Origin: Nitrospirota bacterium | Lineage (GTDB): Bacteria; JACPQY01 | Reading direction: 5' to 3' | Length of the DNA: 64,000 nucleotides | NCBI GenBank assembly: GCA_016190245.1 | Contig: JACPQY010000031.1 | Coordinates: 5,712-69,711, forward strand | In this document: piece after piece, positions 31,678 to 39,997 of the stretch | How the letters are laid out: each line of letters opens with the position of its first letter | Position numbering within the stretch: position 1 is the first letter of the stretch | Program-made: the position numbers and the translations under genes | The notes under the pieces: generated by a model | What the model was told of the DNA's origin: nothing | The model's database searches: none | Seen by the model: only the letters and a program-made list of their open reading frames with translations

Positions 31678-33366
31678 CTACCGAGCCGCCGATGCCGCGG
31701 TCCGCGCCTGAGCGCGGGACCGGCCGGAGGATCGAGCCGGCCTTTTGAGTTTCGGCAGCGCCACGCGGTCCGTCTCGATGGCCCGGCGCGTGGCTCGCAG
31801 CATGTCCTTCAACCTCCCCTCGGGCTCGATGAACTGCCGGGCCGCGGCTGACCAGATCTTTGCCCCCTCCTCCGTGACGCCCACGTAGCTCACGCGCGCA
31901 AGTCGGAAGACCACGCTCTGCCCCTCGTAGATCGGAGGTGGCGGCACATCCCGAACGGCGGACAGAGTGAAGGACCAGCGCGTGAAGAATGCCTGGCTCT
32001 CGGGGGTTGTCAAGAAACGCAGGAGACCGACGGCCGTCTCGACTTCCGCGCGTGAGTGACCCGCGCGGGCCACGCTGAAAAAGAGTGACGGACGGACGAC
32101 CAAGGGGTACGGCCCGGAGGCGAAGGGGGAAGTCTCTCGGGTGATCTCAGGGAGGTGCATGGCCCCCTCGCGAAACGGGAAGAGGCGGCGCCCGTTCACG
32201 ACGGTCGCGTAGAGCTCCATGTCCGCCCGGACCCTGCGGAAATCACCGACGCGGAAGAGGGATTGGGGCCGGCGACTGAAGTAGAAGGGCTTGACGTGCA
32301 GGCTGTCGTACCGGTTCGCATACCAGAGGAAGTAGCGGCTCAATCGCTTCAGGATTCGAAGGGATTCCACGTAAGGCTCGATGCGCTCGTGAAACTTCCC
32401 TCTCTCGATGGCCTCGAGCCAGTCCGCCCCGCTCAGATTCCCATCTCCGTCAGCATCGAGCGCCTCGAACAGCCCCTGCATCACCTGCTCCTGGATGCCC
32501 CGCGCGAAATAGCTCAGGCCCTCCGTGGGGGGGGCGTTGAAGAGCGCGATCGGCCACGTGAAGTCCGCTCGGGCGCAGCGGTCCAACGCGTCCTCGAACT
32601 CGGCCCACGTGCGGATAGGCAGCCGAACGCCGAGACCTTCGAGAACGTCCATGTTGTAGTTGATGGCCGGGGCGGAGTAGTCGATCACGAGGGCGTACGC
32701 GCGTCCGATGTGCGACGTCCGATGTCCAGCGCCGGACGGCCGACGTCGGACGCCCGGGGCCGGCAGGCCCATCGAGCGGAGGGCCTCCGGACGGAAACTC
32801 GTGTGCCAAGGTTTGCCCGTGAAGGGGCTCTCCAGCTCGAGATGCGGGCCAAGGTCCTCGAAACGATCCTGAAGTCCGGGAAAAGTCGAAGGGATGTTCT
32901 CATAGACGAGGGCCGGACGGCCTCGGCGAAACTCGCCGTCGCACTGCTCCACCCACCGGAACACATCGCCCATGCGCGCGGCGAATCGGAAGCGGCGCGT
33001 GTGGAGGCGATTGAATTCGTGGAGGAGGTCCGCCAGCCCCCCCCGCCGGAAGGTCATGGTCCGCCGGTCGAAGTAGCCCGGAAGCTGGCTGTTGTAGATG
33101 TAGCCGCTCAGGTCGGCCAGCCAGACGCGACGGCGACGGCCCCGGAACGGCTTCAGGGGCGGGTAGAGTCGGCGGAGATCCGTGTCGGGGGCGGACGTTC
33201 GGCCCAGCCCCGAGCGCAGAGAGATCAGCTCAGTTGGCCCGTTCCCGGCGGCGTGGATGATCGGGCTCGCAGACTCCCCTCTCAGGCCGCCGCGCGGGCC
33301 TCGGGGGCGACGGATGCTTCCTGAGCCTCGGCCTGCAGTTCGCTCAGGCGCTTGCGCTCGAACCAC
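31678..33366 (-). CDS. Extracellular solute-binding-like protein without a signal peptide
   Basis: The central part resembles family 1 sugar-binding proteins (AINYNMDVLEGLGVRLPIRTWAEFEDAL, and a C-terminal FLTTPESQAFFTRWSF). An EF-hand-like DADGDGNLSGADWLEAI loop lies near residue 300. The first about 60 residues are Arg/Pro-rich with no signal peptide, and the frame runs 85 bp into the upstream DUF115 gene. No ATG starts the recognisable domain. A short palindromic repeat is inserted in frame (about 32698-32760). The 5' end may be lost, making this a decayed gene, or it may be a diverged cytoplasmic relative. Confidence 0.6.
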   Translation of the reverse strand: MVRAQAPERTAGRGSGSIRRPRGPRGGLRGESASPIIHAAGNGPTELISLRSGLGRTSAPDTDLRRLYPPLKPFRGRRRRVWLADLSGYIYNSQLPGYFDRRTMTFRRGGLADLLHEFNRLHTRRFRFAARMGDVFRWVEQCDGEFRRGRPALVYENIPSTFPGLQDRFEDLGPHLELESPFTGKPWHTSFRPEALRSMGLPAPGVRRRPSGAGHRTSHIGRAYALVIDYSAPAINYNMDVLEGLGVRLPIRTWAEFEDALDRCARADFTWPIALFNAPPTEGLSYFARGIQEQVMQGLFEALDADGDGNLSGADWLEAIERGKFHERIEPYVESLRILKRLSRYFLWYANRYDSLHVKPFYFSRRPQSLFRVGDFRRVRADMELYATVVNGRRLFPFREGAMHLPEITRETSPFASGPYPLVVRPSLFFSVARAGHSRAEVETAVGLLRFLTTPESQAFFTRWSFTLSAVRDVPPPPIYEGQSVVFRLARVSYVGVTEEGAKIWSAAARQFIEPEGRLKDMLRATRRAIETDRVALPKLKRPARSSGRSRAQARTAASAAR

Positions 33367-34283
33367 CGACCGATGATCCCCTCACCCGTCAGATTCACAC
33401 AGGTGACGCCGTACTTCTTCAGGAGCCAGGCCCAGGTCTCGACCTTCTTGCAGACCACCAGCATGTCATTGCTCGTCACCGTCAGGTTGCCGTTTACATC
33501 CGAGAGCACCATGTAGGTAGTCTTCGGAAGAACGCGCGCACGCTGGTTGGGATAGAAGAGCCCGCCGGTGAGGGCCATGTCGGCGCCAACAAGCACGATC
33601 TCCCGGCAACCCAGGTAATCACCCAAGTGCAGCACCATGCTCCCCGTGTTGAAGGCGTATTCCAGCTCGGGAAGGCTCAGATCGAGACCCGTGTAGGACG
33701 CCTCGTGGCCGAGCCCTGAGGGCCGGAAATAGAACCGATGGTCCTCATCGAACATCTCATTCATGGTCGGATCGGCCCACTGGGCCACGAGAAGACGGGT
33801 GTCTTTCGGCGGGACCTGCGCGCACGGTTGAGGGACGGGCAGGGACAGCGCCTGCCGTTTCCAGTCGTCGATGTAGTCGCGGCACACGACGCCGTCCGCC
33901 ACCAGCATGAAATCGAGCGGATAGGGGCACCATGCTGCGCCGCGGTTCACACCCACGACGACGTCGTCCGGACGCGGGGGGTGTTCCGCAAGGTTCTTGA
34001 ACACGGAAGGCCCGCTCAGGATGACGTACATCGAGCGACCCGCGCACGAGCCCTTCAACTCACGTAGGGTGTGTTTCACGGTGCGATTGTGCCGGACATT
34101 GTCCCGCCGCTTGTCGAGGTAGGTCGACTTCCAGGCTGCGGGGGGATGGATCTGGTGGGACACCTCCGAGTAACGCCAGTCCCGGCAGACGAAATTCACA
34201 TTGCCGATGCTCATGGCGTTGTAGAGGCGATCTCCCTTGATCTCGCCCATGAACTCGGGTTCCTTGGGGATGCGGATGTTCAT
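33282..34283 (-). CDS. DUF115 / Maf-like glycosyltransferase
   Basis: A 333-residue protein with the DUF115 pattern YVILSGPSVFKNLAEHPPRPDDVVVGVNRG, MLVADGVVCRDYI, and FNTGSMVLHLGDYLGCREIVLVGADMAL. DUF115 includes the flagellin-modifying Maf proteins, which transfer nonulosonic acids. Its position right after flgE and the neuA/neuB genes elsewhere in the window make that role attractive, but this protein is shorter than typical Maf. The ATG at 34283 overlaps the stop of a 36-codon leader frame (ATGA), and the sequence just before it forms a 9-bp hairpin with GGGAG in the loop. Confidence 0.7.
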   Translation of the reverse strand: MNIRIPKEPEFMGEIKGDRLYNAMSIGNVNFVCRDWRYSEVSHQIHPPAAWKSTYLDKRRDNVRHNRTVKHTLRELKGSCAGRSMYVILSGPSVFKNLAEHPPRPDDVVVGVNRGAAWCPYPLDFMLVADGVVCRDYIDDWKRQALSLPVPQPCAQVPPKDTRLLVAQWADPTMNEMFDEDHRFYFRPSGLGHEASYTGLDLSLPELEYAFNTGSMVLHLGDYLGCREIVLVGADMALTGGLFYPNQRARVLPKTTYMVLSDVNGNLTVTSNDMLVVCKKVETWAWLLKKYGVTCVNLTGEGIIGRWFERKRLSELQAEAQEASVAPEARAAA

Positions 34284-34390
34284 CGCGAAGGCCCTCCCGG
34301 CCTTCGCCGTGAATCGTGAATCGTGAATCGTGAAGAGTGGCCGGCCAGCCCGGCCGCGCTGGATACCCTTGTTCTCCCCCGACTGCTCAT
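34280..34390 (-). CDS. 36-residue leader ORF coupled to the DUF115 gene
   Basis: ATG at 34390 follows a strong Shine-Dalgarno sequence (GGAGG, four bases upstream). The frame (MSSRGRTRVSSAAGL...GGPSR) is basic and ends at a TGA that overlaps the ATG of the DUF115 gene. A heptameric repeat (three copies of cgattca) lies inside it. Ribosomes finishing it would melt the hairpin that holds the DUF115 ribosome-binding site. It could be a true translational coupler or a chance frame. Confidence 0.45.
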   Translation of the reverse strand: MSSRGRTRVSSAAGLAGHSSRFTIHDSRRRPGGPSR

Positions 34391-34404
34391 GCTTCCTCCA
34401 TTCG

Positions 34405-34432
34405 CCGGGGCGGCGTTTCAGCGCCGCCCCGG
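34405..34432. terminator. GC-rich hairpin downstream of flgE
   Basis: CCGGGGCGGCG pairs perfectly with CGCCGCCCCGG over 11 bp with a 6-base loop, 45 bp after the flgE stop. The T-run (tttt) is on the plus-strand side, so on the flgE transcript it lacks a U-tract. It may be an mRNA 3'-end stabiliser or partial terminator reducing read-through into the DUF115 gene. Confidence 0.45.
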
Positions 34433-34477
34433 TTTTCCTGTCGCTCCTACTGACCTGCTAGGGTGTTACCTCCCCTG

Positions 34478-37400
34478 TTATCTTACGAGTGAGAGCACGT
34501 CTCCGAGCAGCGTGTCGCTGGTCGTGATGACGCGCGAGTTGGCCTGGAAGGCCCGTTGATTTCTCAGGAGCTGCACGAACTCCGTCGCAAGGTCCACGTT
34601 GCTGAGCTCCAGGGCGCGGGACTGGATCGAGCCGGCGATCCCGGTGTTCGGGTCGTTGATGATCGCGGGGCCCGACTCGAAGGTCTCGGCCCAGAGGTTG
34701 TTGCCCAACGTCCCCAAACCGTGCGGGTTGCGGAAGTTGGCGATCGCCACGCGGGCCAAGGCGAAGGTCTGGCCGTTCGTGTAGAGCCCGTTCACGGTTC
34801 CCGACCGGTCCACCGCGACCCGCAAGAGGGTTCCCGGCGCATACCCGTCCTGGCTCATCGAGTTGACAATGCTCTCCGCATTGAACTGCGTCGTCCCGTC
34901 CAGCCCCGTTCCTGCCTCCTGCGTGGGGGTGCCGAAGTTGAACTTGACACTCTGGTCAGGGTTGGACCCGCTCGCGAAGTCGAAATCCGTGTAGTCGGAG
35001 AACAGACCGTCCAGGAAACCGTACTTCGACATGCCCACTCCGGTGGACTCCGGGTTCTCGGGCGTGACGGAGCTGAAGAGCTTGCCGTCGCCGTCGAACT
35101 TGATGACCCCAGCCGCCTCGATTTCGAGACCGATTCCGACGGCAAACTCACTGGCCAGCGAGTTGGAAGCCGTCCCTGAGGTACTACCGGCCGCCAGGAG
35201 CTTGGTGGACTTGCTCAGGCCGTCGTCGTTGTTCGAGTCTGTCCGGTCGAACCCGAACAGATCGCCAAACCCCACGTCCGTACGGACGCCCGATGAGGTC
35301 GTCTGAACACCGTCAAAGTCGAGTGCGACCGGTTGAGTTGTGCTGTTGTTGGTGAGGGTGAACTTGCCCGTGGTCGAGCTGTAGCTCACCGTCACGTTGA
35401 GCTGGCTGCTGGCCTCGCTGAGCTTGTCCTCCAGATGCTTGGCCAGCTCAGCACCCGTGTAGCTGCCGGCGGTAAGGTTCATGGATTGGTAGGTGTCCCC
35501 GCTCGCGAAGGACTCGCCGGCGTCCGAGCTCTCGACGGCGAACACGAGGGTATTGTTGTTGTCCGTCACCGTGAACCGTTCCGCGTCACCCTGAGAAAGC
35601 CCGGCGAACCATTCCCACCGGCGCACCTGGACCTGTTTGCCGGTGGTGCTGTCGGTGGTCGTCTCCATCGCATCCTTCCGGAAATGAAGCTCGAGGGTGC
35701 GCCCGTTGCCGAGGGAATCGTAGACGACGACCGAAGTGGAGAAGTTCGCCGTGTTGGAGGCGTTCCTCGGGTCGAATCGTCCCGCCACCTCGTCGCTCAC
35801 GCGAGCCGAGCCCGGATCGTAGTCATCGTTGATGCCGTTGATCGTCAGCCCCGCGGCCAGAGAGACGGGACGGGGCCCCGCGTTGTCATCGGTCACAAAA
35901 CCGATGAGCCTCGCGAACTCGTAGACGCGGCCGGGCGAGATCACGCCGCTCGTCTGGCTGCGGGATACGGCTCCCGGGGCCAGGGAGAGATCCGTGGAGC
36001 TGCGCGTGAAACCGAAGAGGGCCGGCACCATCTCATCGGTCTTCAGGACCGACCCGGCACCGCTCGTGGTGTTGATGTTCCAGTCGAGCACGATGCTGGC
36101 TGCGCTGGAGCCTGAATTCCTGAACACGAACTCGCGCGCGCCCTCGTCATAGACGACCTGGATCTGGTTCGCCCCCGTCAGGCCGGAGCCTCGGATCGCG
36201 CTCTGGGCCGCGGCCGCAAGCTCCGTGGGCGTGTAGGTTCCCGTCGCGATCTCGACCCTTTTGGACGTCGAACCGCTGCGGATCACGAGGCCGCTGTTGA
36301 GCGATTGCTCGATCGTCGTGCGATACGTCTGGTACTCCACACTGTTGTAAGGAGCCACATCGCTGTTGACGGTGGTCCCCACGTTGAGGCTGTCGTTTCC
36401 CGTCATTCCGAAAACGCCCTCGGCCGACGTTCGAGCCGCGGCCCAGCCGAGGCGGACGAACGTCGTGCCCGCGCCGAAGCTGTCCAGTTTCATGCTGTAG
36501 CGGCCCGAGATGCTGTCGAAACCGACTGTCCACGCGCCCCCAACCTGGGTTTCAAGCCGGCTCTCGAGGTGGGAGGCCAGGGTCTGAGAGGTGTAGCTGT
36601 TCGTCGCGCCGCCGGGGTTGAGGGAGAGAATCCCGCTTGACGTAACCGCGCCCGTGGTCGTGCTCCCCACGGCGAAACTCAGATAGTTGTTGATGCCGGG
36701 CGTAACGGAGAAGGTGTAGCCGCTGGCATCCGTGGAATTGAGGACGATCTGGAAACGCCCCGCCTCATCGTCGAACGTCACGGCGTAGTCCTGGACGATT
36801 CCGGTCGAGGCTGCCGCCGACTCGAGCGCGGACTCGATCTGCGAGGCGAGCTGGGCCCCGGTGTAGGCGCCGGGTGTGATCGTCGCGGTGACGGTCTTGT
36901 AGACATCCGAGGGATAGCCGACGTTGAGCTGGATAACGTCGTTCTCGCCCTGCACCACGTTGAACCCCGCCACGGTCGAGGTCGAGTCGAGGTTCACGCC
37001 GACTGCCACCTCCGTGGTGGACTTCGGCTGGAGCTCGAAGCGGGTGATCTGAACGTCTTTGGACACACCCATGGACTTGTTTGTCGTGGCATCCACGTTG
37101 AAGCCCTGGAGGCGGTAGCTGTTGGTGTCGATCAGGTATCCGTCTTTGTCGAACCTGAACTGGCCGGCCCGAGTGTAGAAAGTCCCGTTGCCCGAGGTGG
37201 TCTTCTTCACCATAAAGAATCCATTGCCGGAAATGGCCAGGTCGGTGTCCGTCTGCGTGTTCTCGAAGCTCCCCTGGCTGAACTCGTTGACCACGCGGGC
37301 GATGTTGACGCCGCGGCCAGTGCCGAAGATGTTGTCGAACCGGAAGTCGGCCATGAGGTCTTCGAACAGGACCTGGGACCGCTTGAACCCCGACGTGTTG

Positions 37401-37492
37401 ATGTTGGCGATGTTGTTCGAGACAACCGAGAGGCCCCTGCTGTAGGTCGAGAGCGCGGTGGTGCCGATGAAAAACGCTGGAATCCCGATCAT
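34478..37492 (-). CDS. flgE: Giant flagellar hook protein FlgE
   Basis: A 1004-residue hook protein, more than twice the length of the enterobacterial one. The N-terminal rod-type motif is SVVSNNIANINTSGFKRSQ (residues about 23-40), and the C-terminal D0 helix is LATEFVQLLRNQRAFQANSRVITTSD. Between them the surface domain carries at least four copies of a hook-IN-like unit (YTGAQLASQIESAL, YTSQTLASHLESRL, YTPTELAAAAQSAI, YTGAELAKHLEDKL, near residues 205, 297, 418 and 674). It forms the hook that joins motor and filament. The start is fixed by a perfect Shine-Dalgarno sequence. Confidence 0.95.
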   Translation of the reverse strand: MIGIPAFFIGTTALSTYSRGLSVVSNNIANINTSGFKRSQVLFEDLMADFRFDNIFGTGRGVNIARVVNEFSQGSFENTQTDTDLAISGNGFFMVKKTTSGNGTFYTRAGQFRFDKDGYLIDTNSYRLQGFNVDATTNKSMGVSKDVQITRFELQPKSTTEVAVGVNLDSTSTVAGFNVVQGENDVIQLNVGYPSDVYKTVTATITPGAYTGAQLASQIESALESAAASTGIVQDYAVTFDDEAGRFQIVLNSTDASGYTFSVTPGINNYLSFAVGSTTTGAVTSSGILSLNPGGATNSYTSQTLASHLESRLETQVGGAWTVGFDSISGRYSMKLDSFGAGTTFVRLGWAAARTSAEGVFGMTGNDSLNVGTTVNSDVAPYNSVEYQTYRTTIEQSLNSGLVIRSGSTSKRVEIATGTYTPTELAAAAQSAIRGSGLTGANQIQVVYDEGAREFVFRNSGSSAASIVLDWNINTTSGAGSVLKTDEMVPALFGFTRSSTDLSLAPGAVSRSQTSGVISPGRVYEFARLIGFVTDDNAGPRPVSLAAGLTINGINDDYDPGSARVSDEVAGRFDPRNASNTANFSTSVVVYDSLGNGRTLELHFRKDAMETTTDSTTGKQVQVRRWEWFAGLSQGDAERFTVTDNNNTLVFAVESSDAGESFASGDTYQSMNLTAGSYTGAELAKHLEDKLSEASSQLNVTVSYSSTTGKFTLTNNSTTQPVALDFDGVQTTSSGVRTDVGFGDLFGFDRTDSNNDDGLSKSTKLLAAGSTSGTASNSLASEFAVGIGLEIEAAGVIKFDGDGKLFSSVTPENPESTGVGMSKYGFLDGLFSDYTDFDFASGSNPDQSVKFNFGTPTQEAGTGLDGTTQFNAESIVNSMSQDGYAPGTLLRVAVDRSGTVNGLYTNGQTFALARVAIANFRNPHGLGTLGNNLWAETFESGPAIINDPNTGIAGSIQSRALELSNVDLATEFVQLLRNQRAFQANSRVITTSDTLLGDVLSLVR

Positions 37493-37499
37493 TTGCCTG

Positions 37500-37508
37500 T
37501 CACCTCCT
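37500..37508 (-). promoter_or_regulatory. Consensus ribosome-binding site of flgE
   Basis: AGGAGGTGA, a nine-base match to the 16S anti-Shine-Dalgarno sequence, lies seven bases before the flgE ATG. It fixes the start and is fitting for a protein needed in large amounts. Confidence 0.85.
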
Positions 37509-37573
37509 AGTAACCCCTAGATCTACCCCGCTCCATTGCTCCCACTTGTTATTCGGAAATTTCGAGCAAAGCC

Positions 37574-38263
37574 TTAACTTGGCTCACGAATCTCAACAAC
37601 GTCCTCCAGATACAGATCCTTCCCGCCGGCGCTGAGAATGATGGTCCCGTCCTCCAGCCTTACGGATGTGACGGTGCCTTCCATGTACTGCTGGACCGGG
37701 GCCGGGGTCCCATCCAGCAGGTTCGCCTCGAATCGGATGGTGTAGGTGCCGTCCTCCACGGGCTGTCCCTCCGAATCCGTCCCGTCCCAGATGATGTCGT
37801 GGGTGCCGGTGGTCATGTCCTCGGGGTCCGAGATCGTCATCTCGCGGACGGTCTCGCCCGTGTCCGAGGTGATGAAGAGTTTGAGCTCATGGACGTCCTG
37901 CGTCAGATCGTAGGTGATCGTCTCCGGCACGCCCTCTGCCACCTCGATCGTGTCGCCCGTGGCCTTCACGGTCTTGCCGAGCAGGCTGGCCGCCTGGAGG
38001 GTGTTCATCGAGGTGAAGAGATCGCTGACCGACGAGAAACTATCGTTGAGGGTGATGAGCTGTTCGAGCTGGCTGAACTGCGCGAGTTGGCCTGTCATCT
38101 CGGTGTCGGTCATCGGCTGAAGGGGATCCTGGTTTTGGAGCTGCGCGAGGAGGAGTGTAAGGAACTGGGTGCGCTGCTCCTCGTTCTGCGCCTGCTCATC
38201 CTTGACGGGTACGACGGGATCGGGTTCGAATTGCGGGATCCCATCCGGAAGTTCGATCGACAT
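37574..38263 (-). CDS. flgD: Flagellar hook-capping scaffold FlgD
   Basis: A 229-residue protein with the FlgD N-terminal signature RTQFLTLLLAQLQNQDPLQP followed by MTGQLAQFSQLEQLITLNDSF. The C-terminal half is a Fn3/FLG-type beta sandwich (THDIIWDGTDSEGQPVEDGTYTIRF). FlgD caps the growing hook and directs FlgE assembly. It lies between fliK and flgE, the classical order. Confidence 0.95.
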   Translation of the reverse strand: MSIELPDGIPQFEPDPVVPVKDEQAQNEEQRTQFLTLLLAQLQNQDPLQPMTDTEMTGQLAQFSQLEQLITLNDSFSSVSDLFTSMNTLQAASLLGKTVKATGDTIEVAEGVPETITYDLTQDVHELKLFITSDTGETVREMTISDPEDMTTGTHDIIWDGTDSEGQPVEDGTYTIRFEANLLDGTPAPVQQYMEGTVTSVRLEDGTIILSAGGKDLYLEDVVEIREPS

Positions 38264-38290
38264 GTTTTCCCTCCTATCAGCCCTTTCGCA

Positions 38291-39979
38291 TCACGCGAAC
38301 AAGTCCAGTTTCTGGTCCGAGGATGCGGTCACGCCCGTATCCGCGCCCTCGGTTGCTGCCCCATCCGATTCTCCATTCCACCCGCCGGCCGCCTCGCCAC
38401 GGCCCTCGCTCAGCCGCCGCCCTTCGCCATGGCCGCCCGCGGCGTCCTGGGCGAATGCCGAGGTCTGGTTCCAATCCCTCTGATCCACCGAGACCTCCAA
38501 GCCTTCGAGCTTGAGCCCCTGCGCCTGGAAGGCGTCCCGGAGGGCCGGGAGATTGCTGTCGAGGAGATTCTTGACCGACTGGTTCTCGGTATGAATGTTG
38601 ACGCTCACCTGACCCTCACGGGAGCTGATTTCGATGCGCACCCGTCCCAGGAATTCCGGCTTGAGTTGAATCTCGAGCTTCGATTCGTGCCGGCCATTCT
38701 GCAGGCGCGCCTTGTCAACGATCTGATGGATCAGGTCCCGGCCCAGCTCGCCGCGCGACTGGGGAACAGGCGCCTCCGCGTCGGCCGCGGCTGTGGCGTC
38801 ACCGCGCGAGAGCAACACCGATTGGTGGAAGGCCGTCCACGGCTGACCCTGGGTCCCCGCGTCCTGACCGGCCGACCCCTGCGCGGAGCCGAGAAGCGCC
38901 GCCGGTTCCGGTGCGAGCCCGCTGGCCTGCAGGAGGCGAAGATCGGCCGCCGATTTCATGGCCGAATCCCTGTTGCCCTCGGCGAGGAACGTTGAGCCGC
39001 CCTCGCGATAGGCCTCGTTGCTCATCACGCTGAGTTCGGCTTTGAGATTCTCAGGGGACGCGGCTGCCGCCTGGGGCTGGGTTGCACCCGGGTCGGCAAC
39101 ATGACGGAGATTCTGAAGGTTGGCTTGCAGCCCCTTCTGCGTACTCGCCTCGGCGTCCGGCTTGGGTCCACCCTGCCGCGCCATGTTCAAGGCCAGCCGG
39201 CGAAGCCGTTCCAGTTCCGCCGGCGTTGTATCGTCTTCCTGGCCCGCTGCCTCCGCCGCGTCGTCCTCAATCAGAGTGGCCAGGGCCGCATCGTCCGAGT
39301 CGGAAACGAGATCTTCCGTAGACGTCAGCGCGGAGCTACTGGCTCCACCCGCTGGAGGCTCCTCGCCCGCTCCGGCCGCTCCCGCCCGCGGGGCCTGAAG
39401 CTGGGTCTCGCCGTAGGAGGCTTGGCGAACGAGCGCCTGCTGTTCCATCAACGCCGCCTGCTTCTGTTTGAGGAGGGCGGCCAACTCGTCTTGGGAGATC
39501 GCAGCGCCCGCCTGGGTCAGAACAAAACCCCCATCCGTCGCCTGGAGATCGAGGCCGAGGAAGGTCGCAAGCGCCTGGACATCGTCGAGTCGAGGCGAGT
39601 CTTCCGCGACCATGAGCCCCTGGTCCGTCACCTCGATGCCGAGCTGATCCAAAAGCGATTGGAGATCCTCATCCGTGAGTCCCTGCCCGACACTTTGGCC
39701 AAGCAGTTGATCGAGAAGGGCCAGGAGGGTGTTTCCTCCCTCCGAAGCGGCAGAATTTTCCCCTCCTTGGGGCGAACCGCCGACGGCGGTCAGCTCTTCC
39801 GGATTGAGCTGAAGAGCATTGAATATTTTTCCGAGAACTTGGTCGAACGACCCGAAACCAGAAGAAGATTGAGATGGGGAAGCAGCCTGTGTGGCGCCAC
39901 TCGACTCAAGTTTTACGAGGAGCATGTCGAGAGCGGAAATACCTGGCATCGTGCTCAGAGAGCGCAAAGCACGTGCCAC
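38291..39979 (-). CDS. fliK: Flagellar hook-length control protein FliK
   Basis: A 562-residue protein. Its C-terminal domain is the conserved Flg_hook/FliK domain (LKPEFLGRVRIEISSREGQVSV, then NLPALRDAFQAQGLKLEGLEV). The long N-terminal part is Ala/Gln/Gly-rich, as expected of the secreted ruler region. It switches the export apparatus from hook to filament substrates. The start may be GTG at 39979 or the ATG at 39949; neither has a clear Shine-Dalgarno sequence. The upstream gene is an unrelated DUF3179 lipoprotein, only 18 bp away. Confidence 0.9.
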   Translation of the reverse strand: MARALRSLSTMPGISALDMLLVKLESSGATQAASPSQSSSGFGSFDQVLGKIFNALQLNPEELTAVGGSPQGGENSAASEGGNTLLALLDQLLGQSVGQGLTDEDLQSLLDQLGIEVTDQGLMVAEDSPRLDDVQALATFLGLDLQATDGGFVLTQAGAAISQDELAALLKQKQAALMEQQALVRQASYGETQLQAPRAGAAGAGEEPPAGGASSSALTSTEDLVSDSDDAALATLIEDDAAEAAGQEDDTTPAELERLRRLALNMARQGGPKPDAEASTQKGLQANLQNLRHVADPGATQPQAAAASPENLKAELSVMSNEAYREGGSTFLAEGNRDSAMKSAADLRLLQASGLAPEPAALLGSAQGSAGQDAGTQGQPWTAFHQSVLLSRGDATAAADAEAPVPQSRGELGRDLIHQIVDKARLQNGRHESKLEIQLKPEFLGRVRIEISSREGQVSVNIHTENQSVKNLLDSNLPALRDAFQAQGLKLEGLEVSVDQRDWNQTSAFAQDAAGGHGEGRRLSEGRGEAAGGWNGESDGAATEGADTGVTASSDQKLDLFA

Positions 39980-39997
39980 CCCGCGCCGCGCCTGTGA

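Noticed and set aside
37799-38995. Plus-strand frames opposite flgD and fliK, and similar ones opposite flgE
   Set aside because: They are shadows of clearly recognised flagellar genes.
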